Positions 55,923 through 64,000 of a stretch of DNA of 64,000 bases are shown here, one piece after another. The stretch is from Streptomyces sp. 846.5 (lineage in GTDB: Bacteria; Actinomycetota; Actinomycetes; Streptomycetales; Streptomycetaceae): NCBI RefSeq assembly GCF_004365705.1, contig NZ_SOBN01000001.1, positions 2,248,555 through 2,312,554 on the forward strand. Reading direction: 5' to 3'. The notes under the pieces are model-generated. The model was not told the origin of the DNA, ran no database searches, and was given only the letters and a program-made list of their open reading frames with translations. Each line of letters opens with the position of its first letter. Position 1 is the stretch's first letter. Made by a program: the position numbers and the translations under genes.

Positions 55923-57352
55923 GCGCCCATTGTCCCTTCCCGCGCGAGCGCCCCCTGCACCAGGGTTGCCGCCCGCCAGGCGCCGGCGATGCAGGCGGGG
56001 ATGCCGACGCCCTGGTAGGCCGCTCCGCACAGGGCCAGCCCCGGCAGTGCGGCGACCTCCTTCTCGATCCGGTCGACCCGGTCCAGGTGCCCGACCGGGT
56101 ACTGCGGCAGGCCGGCCCGCCAGCGGGTGACCGTGCTCGCGAAAGGCACGGCGGTGATGCCGGCGGCCTCGGCGAGGTCCCGCAGCGAGCGGGCGACCAG
56201 GTCGGCGTCGTCCCGGTCAAGGTCCTGCTCCTCGTGGTGCCGGCCGACCGAGGTGCGCAGCACGAAGGTGTCGGGAGCGGCCTCGGCCAGCCAGCGCCAC
56301 TTGTTGCTGGAGAAGGTGGAGGCCTTGATCGAGCGTCCGTCGACCGGCGGCACAAGGAAGCCGCTGCCGGTGAGTCCGCCCAGCTCGGAGCGGTGGAAGG
56401 CCAGGGTGACCAGCGCCATTCCGGCGTACTCGACGGCGGCCAGCTCGGCCGAGGCGGCCGGGGCCTCGTCGGCCAGCAGCCGCGCCGCGGCCGGGGCCGG
56501 CACGGCGAGGACGACCGCGTCGGCCGCCAGCAGTTCCTCCCCGGCGCGGACCTGCCACCCGTCGACGGTACGGCGCAGCGCGTGCACCTCGGCGCCCAGC
56601 CGCAGCTCGACCCCAGCGGCGCGGCAGGCGTCCGCGACGGCGAGCGGGAGCCGGCCGATGCCGCCGTCGATGCCCTGGAAGACGGGGGCTGGATTGGCCG
56701 GGGTGGCCGCCTGCAGCGCGCGCACACCCTGGACCAGCGAACCACCGCCGCGTGCGGTGGCCAGCAGCTGCGGAACGGCGGCGCGCAGCGACAGTTGGTC
56801 GGCGTGGCCGGCGTAGACCCCGCCGAGCAGCGGCTCGACCAGCCGGTCGACGACCTCGCGGCCGAGCCGTTCGGCGATGTAGGCGCCCACGGCGACGTCG
56901 TCGCCGACCTCCGAGGCCGGGTGGTCGGGATCCAGGTCCTCGGCGATCCTGGCCAGGCCTTCGGGCGAGACCACGCCCGAGGCGGCGAGCGCGTCCAGGT
57001 CCCCGGGCACGCCCATCACATGTCCGGTGGGCATGGGGCGCAGCGCGCCCCGGGTCCAGATGGCGGCCTTGGCCGTGGCCGGCGGCTGCAGGGCGTCGCC
57101 GAGGCCGACGGCGCGGGCCAGTTCGACCGCCTCCGGTCGGCGGGCCAGCATGGACTCGGCGCCGAGGTCGACCTGAATGCCCGCCAGCTCGCCGGTTCTG
57201 AGCTTGCCGCCGAGGCGGACGTCCGCCTCCAGCAGGGTGACCCGGGCGCTGCGGGGCGAGCCGTCGGCGCCGGACAGCCGCGCGGCGGCGGCGAGACCGG
57301 CGATACCGCCGCCGACGACCACGACATGGGGCAGGGTGCCTGTGCTGTGCAT
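55919..57352 (-). CDS. hemG: Coproporphyrinogen III oxidase (HemG/HemY-type flavoprotein)
   Basis: A protein of 477 residues. The FAD-binding motif [18 protein letters not shown] is at the N-terminus. Other family features are [18 protein letters not shown] and the C-terminal [20 protein letters not shown]. With HemQ adjacent, it most likely oxidises coproporphyrinogen III to coproporphyrin III (the CgoX role) and not protoporphyrinogen. The start at 57352 is chosen for the normal N-terminus. The long upstream frame is shadow over DUF4349. Confidence 0.93.
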   Translation of the reverse strand: MHSTGTLPHVVVVGGGIAGLAAAARLSGADGSPRSARVTLLEADVRLGGKLRTGELAGIQVDLGAESMLARRPEAVELARAVGLGDALQPPATAKAAIWTRGALRPMPTGHVMGVPGDLDALAASGVVSPEGLARIAEDLDPDHPASEVGDDVAVGAYIAERLGREVVDRLVEPLLGGVYAGHADQLSLRAAVPQLLATARGGGSLVQGVRALQAATPANPAPVFQGIDGGIGRLPLAVADACRAAGVELRLGAEVHALRRTVDGWQVRAGEELLAADAVVLAVPAPAAARLLADEAPAASAELAAVEYAGMALVTLAFHRSELGGLTGSGFLVPPVDGRSIKASTFSSNKWRWLAEAAPDTFVLRTSVGRHHEEQDLDRDDADLVARSLRDLAEAAGITAVPFASTVTRWRAGLPQYPVGHLDRVDRIEKEVAALPGLALCGAAYQGVGIPACIAGAWRAATLVQGALAREGTMGA

Positions 57353-57496
57353 GCCCGTCACTCTCGCACATGCGGTGGGGCGCCCGGATCGTGACCTCGA
57401 CGTGACGCCGCATCGGGAACCCGCCGGGCGGTCGCGGGGTCCAATCGCCGGATCTGCCCGCCGGTGGCGGGCCCGGGAAGGCGGGGAGGACAGGAC

Positions 57497-58576
57497 ATGA
57501 AGCAGAACAGACGCCGGGGTACGGCGCTCGGAGCCGTGGTGCTGGCGGGTGGACTGGCGCTCGGGGCGTGCGGGGCCAGCGGGGGGAGCAGCACCAGCTC
57601 CGGCGCGAACGCGGCGGGCCGGGCAGCCGCGGCAGCGCCGCAGGCGGCAGGCGGCGACAAGGCCGCGGGCAGCGCAGCAGGCAGTGCGGGCAGCGGCGCC
57701 AAGACCACCGGCGGCACGACCTCGGCGCAGCTGCAGGCCGCGCAGGCGGCGCGGTCGATGATCTACACCGGTGAGATCCAGCTGCGTTCCGGCGGGGTGG
57801 CCGCAGCGGCGAAACAGGCCGAGACGCTGGTGAAGTCGGTGGGCGGCTATGTCGACTCGGAGGTCACCGGCACCGTGGGCACCCTCCCCTACGTCCCCTA
57901 TCCGCAGGCCTCCGCCGCCGGCGGATCCGGCTCCACGGCCCAGTCCCTGGCGACGCCCGCCGACGCCAGCGGTGAGTCCGCGCAGCTGGTGCTGCGGGTA
58001 CCGGCCGCCGCCTACGACGGCGTCTACAACCAACTGCTGACCTTCGGCAAGGTGCTGGCGCAGCAGCGCTCGGCGCAGGACGTCACCCAGCAGGTCGTGG
58101 ACATCAACAGCCGGGTGAAGTCGGAGCAGGCCAGCGTGGACCGGGTGCGGGCGCTGTACGGCAAGGCGCAGACCATCGCCGACATCACCGCGCTGGAGCA
58201 GGACCTCACCCAGCGCGAGTCGGACCTGGAGTCGCTGGAGGCGCAGCAGCAGGCACTGGCGTCGCAGACGTCGATGTCGACGGTGACCCTGGAGCTCTAC
58301 GCCAAGGCGACCGCCCCGGCCGCACCGCACGGGAAGAGTGTCGGCGGCGCGGCGGGGTCGGCTCTGAAGAGCGGCTGGCACGCGCTCTACCTGACCTTCC
58401 GCTGGCTGCTGGTCGCCCTCTCGGCCGCGCTGCCGTTCCTGGTGCCGATCGGGCTGCTGATGTGGCTGGTCCAGGTCGTCGCCCGACGTCGGCAGCGGCC
58501 CCAGAAGGACGAGGAGCAGCAGCACGAGGAGCAGCCGGAGCCGGAACCGGCCGGGAACGGCCCGTCCTCCGACTGA
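57497..58576 (+). CDS. DUF4349 lipoprotein with coiled coil
   Basis: A protein of 359 residues. The N-terminus has a signal peptide and lipobox LGAC. A low-complexity Ala/Gly/Ser stretch follows, then a folded domain (MIYTGEIQLRSGG) with a coiled coil (ITALEQDLTQRESDLESLEA), and a C-terminal membrane helix (LSAALPFLVPIGLLMWLVQV) before an acidic tail. This is the DUF4349 pattern. Function is unknown. The start at 57497 has GGGGAGG upstream. It is inserted between hemG and hemE on the opposite strand. Confidence 0.85.
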   Translation: MKQNRRRGTALGAVVLAGGLALGACGASGGSSTSSGANAAGRAAAAAPQAAGGDKAAGSAAGSAGSGAKTTGGTTSAQLQAAQAARSMIYTGEIQLRSGGVAAAAKQAETLVKSVGGYVDSEVTGTVGTLPYVPYPQASAAGGSGSTAQSLATPADASGESAQLVLRVPAAAYDGVYNQLLTFGKVLAQQRSAQDVTQQVVDINSRVKSEQASVDRVRALYGKAQTIADITALEQDLTQRESDLESLEAQQQALASQTSMSTVTLELYAKATAPAAPHGKSVGGAAGSALKSGWHALYLTFRWLLVALSAALPFLVPIGLLMWLVQVVARRRQRPQKDEEQQHEEQPEPEPAGNGPSSD

Positions 58577-58589
58577 CCGTTCAAGCCCG

Positions 58590-59663
58590 TCAGCTCCGGG
58601 CGGTGGCCTCGTGGACGTGGGCGACCAGGCGGGTCAGGGTGTCCGGGTCGGTGCTGGGCATAACCCCGTGGCCGAGGTTGAAGACGTGCCCGCGTCCGCT
58701 CGCCTCGGCCGCCGCCAGCACCTCCTCGGTCTTGGCGCGGACCACCCGCTCCGGGGCGAACAGCAGCGTCGGGTCGAGGTTGCCCTGCAGCGCCTTGCCG
58801 GGCGCGACCCGGCGGGCGGCCTCGTCCAGCGGGACCCGCCAGTCGACGCCGACGACGTCCGCGCCCGCGTCGCCCATCAGTCCGAGCAGCTCACCGGTGC
58901 CGACGCCGAAGTGGATCCGGGGCACCCCGTACCCGGCGACCGCGTCGAACACCTTGGCGCTGGCCGGCATCACCGAGCGGCGGTAGTCGTCGGGCGCCAG
59001 CGCGCCGACCCAGGAGTCGAACAGCTGCACCGCCGAGGCGCCGGCCTCGATCTGCACCTTGAGGAAGGCGGCGGTGATGTCGGCGAGCCGGTCCAGCAGC
59101 TCCTGCCACAGCTCCGGGTCGCCGTACATCAGCGCCTTGGTGTTCTCATGGTTCTTGGACGGGCCGCCCTCGACCAGGTAGCTGGCCAGCGTGTAGGGGG
59201 CGCCGGCGAAGCCGATCAGCGGGGTGCCGCCCAGTTCGGCGGTGAGCAGCCCGATGGCCTCGGTGACATAGGTCACGTCCCCGGGCTCCAGCGGCCGCAA
59301 CTGCTGCAGGTCGGCGCGGCTGCGGATCGGGTTGGCGACGACCGGGCCGACGCCGGGCTTGATGTCCAGGTCCACGCCGATGGCCTTGAGCGGCACCACG
59401 ATGTCGCTGAAGTAGATCGCGGCGTCCACATGGTGGCGGCGCACCGGCTGCAGGGTGATCTCCTTGACCAGCTCCGGCATCATGCAGGAGTCCAGCATGG
59501 CGATGCCCTCGCGGATCTTCAGGTACTCGGGCAGCGACCGCCCGGCCTGGCGCATGAACCACACCGGGGTGTGCGGCACCTCCTCGCCCCGGCAGGCCCG
59601 AAGGAACGCCGACTCCTGCACCGCACCGGACTTGGCCACCGTCTCACTCCCGCTGTCGCTCAC
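58590..59663 (-). CDS. hemE: Uroporphyrinogen decarboxylase
   Basis: A protein of 357 residues. It decarboxylates uroporphyrinogen III to coproporphyrinogen III, the substrate of the HemG-type enzyme. Signatures are [20 protein letters not shown] and [17 protein letters not shown], with the FDSWVGAL motif further on. I chose the GTG at 59663 ([13 protein letters not shown]), which matches family N-termini better than the longer open frame to 59702. Confidence 0.95.
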   Translation of the reverse strand: MSDSGSETVAKSGAVQESAFLRACRGEEVPHTPVWFMRQAGRSLPEYLKIREGIAMLDSCMMPELVKEITLQPVRRHHVDAAIYFSDIVVPLKAIGVDLDIKPGVGPVVANPIRSRADLQQLRPLEPGDVTYVTEAIGLLTAELGGTPLIGFAGAPYTLASYLVEGGPSKNHENTKALMYGDPELWQELLDRLADITAAFLKVQIEAGASAVQLFDSWVGALAPDDYRRSVMPASAKVFDAVAGYGVPRIHFGVGTGELLGLMGDAGADVVGVDWRVPLDEAARRVAPGKALQGNLDPTLLFAPERVVRAKTEEVLAAAEASGRGHVFNLGHGVMPSTDPDTLTRLVAHVHEATARS

Positions 59664-59740
59664 GCGACAAATCCTCGCACGCGCGGAACGCTGCTCACGC
59701 ACGACCGTGGTGCCTCCCGCACGCGAAGGTGCCCGCGTCT

Positions 59741-59746
59741 TACTCT
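59741..59746 (+). promoter_or_regulatory. -10 box of a probable leaderless promoter (DUF3000 gene)
   Basis: TACTCT lies six bases before the ATG at 59753 without a ribosome binding site, again fitting a leaderless transcript. The -35 region overlaps the hemE upstream region. Confidence 0.45.
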
Positions 59747-59752
59747 TCCGGC

Positions 59753-60412
59753 ATGGCAGCGGTCAGCGGGCACCCAGCGAGTGAGGACGGAACCCCCGGC
59801 GTACCGCCGGTCTTCCGCGAGGCCGTGGAGGCGCTGCGCGGAACGCGGCTGCGCCCCGAGGTGGTCATCGGCGACACCCCGGCGCCGCGCAAACTGGCCT
59901 CCTTCGCGTACGCCCTGACCGCCACGGTAGAGGTGGACGGGGAGGAACTGGCGGACGGGCGGCTGGTGCTGCTGCACGAGCCGGGCGGCCACGAGGCCTG
60001 GAACGGCGAGTTCCGGCTGGTCTCGATGGGCCGTGCCGAGCTGGAGCCGGAGATGGGCTCGGACCCGCTGCTGGGCGAGGTCGGCTGGTCCTGGCTGATG
60101 GACGCGCTGGCCCAGCAGGGTGCCCGCTGGACCGAGCCCAGCGGCACGGTCACCCGCTGCTCCTCGCAGTACTTCGGCGGCCTCGCCGAGCGCGAGGGCT
60201 CCACCGAGATCGAGATCCGCGCCTCCTGGACCCCGCTGCCGCACGACATGCCCGGCGGCGGCTTCGCCGAGCACCTGCGGGCCTGGTGCGAGCTGCTCTG
60301 CCAGTGCGCCGGACTGCCCCCGGCGCTGCCCACCGCCTCGGCCGGACCCTCCGCGTCCGCGGCCGGCGCGGCAGGCGTGGTCCCGATGCCGATGCGCCGC
60401 CGCCCGCTCTGA
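59753..60412 (+). CDS. DUF3000 family protein
   Basis: A protein of 219 residues (starts [13 protein letters not shown]). It has the family segments [35 protein letters not shown] and [21 protein letters not shown]3000 proteins are found in actinobacteria next to hemE and rnd and have no known function. The start at 59753 follows the -10 box. It is divergent from hemE. Confidence 0.85.
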   Translation: MAAVSGHPASEDGTPGVPPVFREAVEALRGTRLRPEVVIGDTPAPRKLASFAYALTATVEVDGEELADGRLVLLHEPGGHEAWNGEFRLVSMGRAELEPEMGSDPLLGEVGWSWLMDALAQQGARWTEPSGTVTRCSSQYFGGLAEREGSTEIEIRASWTPLPHDMPGGGFAEHLRAWCELLCQCAGLPPALPTASAGPSASAAGAAGVVPMPMRRRPL

Positions 60413-60504
60413 CCCTCGACGACAGCCCAGAAGAAAATCGGGCAGACGTTCGGCGTGTCGACCGCTTTTGATCACTTTAGGGTGACTTACGCTCGGTCGA
60501 GTTG

Positions 60505-60533
60505 GTCAAAATGCACGAAGTGCCCGATTTGAC
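60505..60533. promoter_or_regulatory. Nested inverted repeat upstream of the response regulator
   Basis: GTCAAA (60505-60510) and TTTGAC (60528-60533) enclose GCAC-GAA-GTGC (60513-60523). It lies in the 252-base gap before the gene at 60665, so it may be a regulatory site or RNA hairpin. The surrounding stretch is less GC-rich than its neighbours and probably holds the promoter. Confidence 0.35.
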
Positions 60534-60664
60534 GCTCACTCAATCGTGATCATTCGCTAAAGCCGGGCAACCATCATGCCGAAGCAGTCAGTGACCCTTT
60601 CCACCCGAGGACCCCACCCCATCTGCAACTGACCGGGTCTTCGAGCCATCCCTCAGGAGGCCTG

Positions 60665-61390
60665 GTGTCTGTTCTTCTCGAGCACCCCGCAAACCTGGTC
60701 GCCTATCGTCCGACCAAGCCCACCGCCATGGTGGTCGTCGCGGACCCCCGGGTCCGCAGCACGGTCACCCGGCACCTCTGGGCCCTGGGCGTTCGCGACG
60801 TGATCGAGGCTTCCTCACTCGCCGAGGCCCGCCCCCGGGTCGGCACCCCGCGCGACATCTGCATCGCCGACGTCCACCTCCCCGACGGGTCGGGGCTGGC
60901 GATCCTCGCCGAGACCCGCGCCGCGGGCTGGCCCAACGGCCTGGCCCTGTCCGCGGCCGACGACATCGGCGCGGTCCGCAGCGCGCTGGCCGGCGGGGTG
61001 AAGGGCTACGTGGTCACCGGTACCCGGGTCAACACCGGCCTGCCGCAGCGTCCGGGGATGGCGGGCGCTCCCGGCCTGGGCGGCCGACCCGGCCTGGCGG
61101 GCCACCTGCGCCGTCCGGGCATGCCCGCCGGCGCGCCGGGCAGCGCGCCCGGGGCCGCCCAGGGCGCCCCCGGCACTCCCCCGCCGCCCGCCTACCGCGA
61201 GCTGTCCGGACGCGAGGTGGAGGTGCTCCGGCTGGTCGCCGAGGGCCAGTCCAACAAGGCCATCGGCGTCGCCATGGGCCTGTCCGCGCTCACCGTGAAG
61301 AGCCACCTCGCCCGGATCGCCCGCAAGCTCGGCACCGGCGACCGCGCCGGGATGGTGGCGGTCGCCCTGCGCACCGGGATCATCCACTAG
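60665..61390 (+). CDS. Orphan NarL/LuxR-type response regulator
   Basis: A protein of 241 residues. The receiver-like domain (residues about 20-122) has a possible phosphorylation site Asp69 in IADVHLPDGSG and Lys113 in GVKGYVVTG, but only one of the paired acidic residues at the start (VVVADPRV). A flexible Pro/Gly/Ala-rich linker (about 124-176) replaces the usual short one. The C-terminal LuxR helix-turn-helix (SGREVEVLRLVAEGQSNKAI) is intact. No kinase is adjacent. The GTG start follows CAGGAGG. Confidence 0.88.
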   Translation: MSVLLEHPANLVAYRPTKPTAMVVVADPRVRSTVTRHLWALGVRDVIEASSLAEARPRVGTPRDICIADVHLPDGSGLAILAETRAAGWPNGLALSAADDIGAVRSALAGGVKGYVVTGTRVNTGLPQRPGMAGAPGLGGRPGLAGHLRRPGMPAGAPGSAPGAAQGAPGTPPPPAYRELSGREVEVLRLVAEGQSNKAIGVAMGLSALTVKSHLARIARKLGTGDRAGMVAVALRTGIIH

Positions 61391-61564
61391 TACGACCAGC
61401 GCCTCACCGTATGAGGGAACGTTCCTCCGCTCCCCTGCGGTGAGGCGCCGCCCTTGTGCGGACGGCACACCCGGGGCCCTCGACGAGCGCCGGGCCAGGC
61501 CGCCACGACCGTGCGACCCCTGTGCGACCCTGTGCACGCAGGCGGACGGGAAGGCGCACGGGCG

Positions 61565-61570
61565 TAGGCT
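61565..61570 (+). promoter_or_regulatory. -10 box of a probable leaderless rnd promoter
   Basis: TAGGCT lies six bases before the GTG at 61577 with no ribosome binding site between them. This again predicts a leaderless transcript. Confidence 0.4.
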
Positions 61571-61576
61571 TGGCGC

Positions 61577-62911
61577 GTGACCGACGCCCGCGAAGCCACC
61601 ACCGACAGCACCGACGACGCCACAGGCAGCCAGGCTGCCGGCGACGGGGCCGACGCCCCGGAGGCCGGCGGTCCGATTCCGCTGCTGGAGCCGCGTGAGG
61701 GCATCCCCCCGGTGGTCGCCGACGCGACGGCTCTCGCCGAGGTCGTCGCCCGCTTCGCCGCCGGAACCGGCCCGGTCGCCATCGACGCCGAACGGGCCTC
61801 GGGATACCGCTACGGCCAGCGCGCCTACCTGGTGCAACTGCGCCGCGAGGGGGCCGGCAGCACCCTGATCGACCCGGTCGGCTGCCCCGACCTCTCCTCG
61901 CTGGGCGCGGCCCTGGCCGACACCGAGTGGGTGCTGCACGCCGCCACCCAGGACCTGCCCTGCCTGGCCGAGCTGGGCATGCGGCCGACCTCGCTGTTCG
62001 ACACCGAGCTGGCCGGACGCATCGCCGGCTTCCCCCGGGTCGGCCTGGGACCGATGGTCGAGAGCGTGCTGGGCTTCACCCTGGAGAAGGGGCACTCCGC
62101 CGTCGACTGGTCCACCCGGCCGCTGCCCGAGCCGTGGCTGCGCTACGCGGCACTGGACGTCGAGGTCCTGGTGGACCTGCGGGACGCGCTGGAGGCGGAG
62201 CTGGACGCCCAGGGAAAGCTGGACTGGGCCAAGGAGGAGTTCGCCGCGATCGCCGCCGCCGGACCCCCCGCGCCCAGAGTCGACCCCTGGCGCCGGACCT
62301 CCGGCGTGCACAAGGTGCGCCGCCGCCGGCAGCTGGCCGCGGTCAAGGAGCTGTGGCAGACCCGGGACCGGGTCGCCCGGGACCGCGACATCTCGCCGGG
62401 ACGCATCCTCTCCGACGCCGCCATCGTCGCCGCCGCGCTGGCCATGCCGGCCAGCATCCACGCTCTCCAGGCGCTGCCCGGTTTCGGCCCGCGGGTGCAC
62501 CGCCGGGCGCTGGAGCAGTGGTTCTCGGCCGTCGAGTCGGCCCGGGCCGTCCCCGAGGCGCAGCTGCCGCCCCCGTCGGCCCCGCACGAGGGCCCGCCGC
62601 CGCCGCGCTCCTGGGCCGAGAAGGACCCGCTGGCCGCCGCCCGGCTCGCGGGCGCGCGCAGCGCGGTGGGAACGCTCGCCGAGTCGCTGAACCTCCCGCA
62701 GGAGAACCTGGTCTCGCCGGACCTGGTGCGCCGGGTCTCCTGGGCCCCGCCCGCCCCCGCCACCGCCGAGGCGGTCGCCACGGCGCTGCGCGGCCACGGT
62801 GCCCGCGGCTGGCAGTCCGAGCTGGTCGCACCGGTGCTCGCCAAGGCTTTCGCGCAGGCCCGCACCCCTGCCCAGGCGGTTCCGACGGCCCCCTTCAACG
62901 GCCAGGGCTGA
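61577..62911 (+). CDS. rnd: Ribonuclease D family 3'-5' exonuclease
   Basis: A protein of 444 residues. The DEDD-type exonuclease motifs are AIDAERASGYRYG (Exo I, DxE), WVLHAATQDLPCL (Exo II) and RYAALDVEVLVDLR (Exo III, with Y). An HRDC domain follows (ARDRDISPGRILSDAAIV), then a C-terminal extension. It trims the 3' ends of tRNA and other RNAs. The GTG start is at 61577. The first 40 residues are an acidic, probably disordered extension. Confidence 0.93.
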   Translation: MTDAREATTDSTDDATGSQAAGDGADAPEAGGPIPLLEPREGIPPVVADATALAEVVARFAAGTGPVAIDAERASGYRYGQRAYLVQLRREGAGSTLIDPVGCPDLSSLGAALADTEWVLHAATQDLPCLAELGMRPTSLFDTELAGRIAGFPRVGLGPMVESVLGFTLEKGHSAVDWSTRPLPEPWLRYAALDVEVLVDLRDALEAELDAQGKLDWAKEEFAAIAAAGPPAPRVDPWRRTSGVHKVRRRRQLAAVKELWQTRDRVARDRDISPGRILSDAAIVAAALAMPASIHALQALPGFGPRVHRRALEQWFSAVESARAVPEAQLPPPSAPHEGPPPPRSWAEKDPLAAARLAGARSAVGTLAESLNLPQENLVSPDLVRRVSWAPPAPATAEAVATALRGHGARGWQSELVAPVLAKAFAQARTPAQAVPTAPFNGQG

Positions 62912-63090
62912 CCGGCCGCAGTGCCCCCGGAGGACTGCTCCGGGTTCGGTATGGGAAACGAAGTTACTAGCAGGTAGCATCTCTTCCAGGGACGTCGTCG
63001 ACCCAGTGCGGCCGACGTCTGCCCGCACCGGTCCAGCAGGGCCGCTACGTCATTTGGGCCCCCACATGGGGACTTGGGAGGAGAGCCACC

Positions 63091-64000
63091 GTGCCTCGTA
63101 CCGCGAGGGACGTCGTCTTCGTCGACGGCGTCCGCACCCCGTTCGGCAAGGCCGGACCGAAGGGCATCTACGCGGAGACCCGCGCCGACGATCTGGTGAT
63201 CAAGGCCATCCGCGAGCTGCTGCGCCGCAACCCGAGCCTGGACCCGGCCCGCGTGGACGAGGTGGCCATCGCCGCCACCACGCAGATCGGCGACCAGGGC
63301 CTCACCCTGGGCCGCAGCGCGGCGCTGCTGGCCGGCCTGCCGAAGACGGTGCCCGGCTACTCCATCGACCGGATGTGCGCCGGTGCGATGACCGCCGCCA
63401 CCTCGGTCGCCGGCGGCATCGCCTTCGGCGCCTACGACATCGCCATCGCCGGCGGTGTCGAGCACATGGGGCGCCACCCCATGGGCGAGGGCGTGGACCC
63501 CAACCCCCGCTTCATGTCCGAGAAGATCGTCGACGAGTCGGCGCTGTTCATGGGCATGACCGCGGAGAACCTGCACGACCGGTTCCCGCACCTGACCAAG
63601 GAGCGCTGCGACGCCTACGCCGTCCGCAGCCAGGAGAAGGCCGCCAAGGCGTACGCCAACGGCGTCATCCAGCCCGACCTGGTGCCGGTCGCGGTGCGCC
63701 GCACCAATGAGGCCGCCGGCGAGACCGGCTGGGGCCTGGCCACGGTCGACGAGCCGATGCGCCCCGGCACCACCATGGAGATGCTGGCCGGTCTGAAGAC
63801 CCCGTTCCGTCCGCACGGCCGGATCACCGCGGGCAACGCGGCCGGACTCAACGACGGCGCCACCGCCTCGCTGATCGCCGCCGAGGACGTGGCCCGCGAG
63901 CTGGGCCTGCCGGTCAAGATGCGCATGGTCTCCTACGCCTTCGTCGGCGTGGAGCCCGAGGTCATGGGCATCGGCCCGGTCCCGGCGACCGAGAAGGCGC
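63091..64000 (+). CDS. fadA: Acetyl-CoA acyltransferase (thiolase), truncated by the window
   Basis: The first 303 residues of a thiolase. The catalytic cysteine is in DRMCAGAMTAATSVAGG and the family segment AGNAAGLNDGATASLI is present. The C-terminal His and Cys catalytic motifs are off the window edge. The GTG start follows GGGAGGAG. It is probably the beta subunit of the fatty acid oxidation complex, with the alpha subunit beyond the edge. It is unlike the FadA6 gene at 13524 in its active-site context. Confidence 0.9.
   Translation, partial: MPRTARDVVFVDGVRTPFGKAGPKGIYAETRADDLVIKAIRELLRRNPSLDPARVDEVAIAATTQIGDQGLTLGRSAALLAGLPKTVPGYSIDRMCAGAMTAATSVAGGIAFGAYDIAIAGGVEHMGRHPMGEGVDPNPRFMSEKIVDESALFMGMTAENLHDRFPHLTKERCDAYAVRSQEKAAKAYANGVIQPDLVPVAVRRTNEAAGETGWGLATVDEPMRPGTTMEMLAGLKTPFRPHGRITAGNAAGLNDGATASLIAAEDVARELGLPVKMRMVSYAFVGVEPEVMGIGPVPATEKA

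Overview
The window is a very GC-rich actinomycete chromosome segment with streptomycete character: WhiA, RbpA, the OpcA-linked zwf operon, a HemQ-type haem pathway, frequent GTG starts, many 4-base stop/start overlaps, and several promoters placed so that transcription would begin at the start codon. I infer a member of the Streptomycetaceae (Streptomyces, Kitasatospora or Streptacidiphilus type). I see no rRNA, tRNA, CRISPR array, insertion sequence or phage.

Region 1 (1-5849): end of transaldolase, then zwf-opcA-pgl (oxidative pentose phosphate pathway) closed by a 21-bp perfect hairpin. After it come a GNAT acetyltransferase, a ribbon-helix-helix/PIN toxin-antitoxin pair and a DinB-like protein. 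Region 2 (5860-19202): a steroid ring C/D (HIP) catabolic island with two SDRs, EchA20, IpdA, IpdB, IpdC, FadA6, a KstR2-type TetR regulator, IpdF, a crotonase, and FadE31- and FadE32-like acyl-CoA dehydrogenases. An ArsR-MFS pair interrupts it. Two matching inverted-repeat operators lie in its two divergent promoter regions, and the better one fits the mycobacterial KstR2 box at 11 of 12 fixed positions. The HIP-CoA ligase (fadD3) and all ring A/B genes are absent from the window.

Region 3 (19246-32331, minus strand): rbpA, secG, the glycolytic genes tpiA-pgk-gap, then whiA-yvcK-rapZ-uvrC, a Rieske lipoprotein and uvrA with a possible SOS box. Glycolysis and pentose phosphate genes therefore flank the steroid island. 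Region 4 (32573-43381): DinB and metallo-beta-lactamase fold proteins, a STAS protein lacking the usual phosphorylatable serine, small membrane and hypothetical proteins, a divergent pair of nearly identical cold-shock genes with hairpin leaders, an MFS/MarR pair with tandem repeats between them, a large STAND-type ATPase without a DNA-binding domain, and a TerC-family metal transporter behind a yybP-ykoY (manganese) riboswitch.

Region 5 (43602-64000): terD, uvrB, zapE, a RibD-like reductase, a Usp-like protein, murC, msrB, a second PIN toxin-antitoxin module with a palindromic operator, a flavin monooxygenase/TetR pair with matching operators, and hemQ-hemG-(DUF4349)-hemE. The window ends with a DUF3000 protein, an orphan response regulator, RNase D and the start of a thiolase that runs off the edge.
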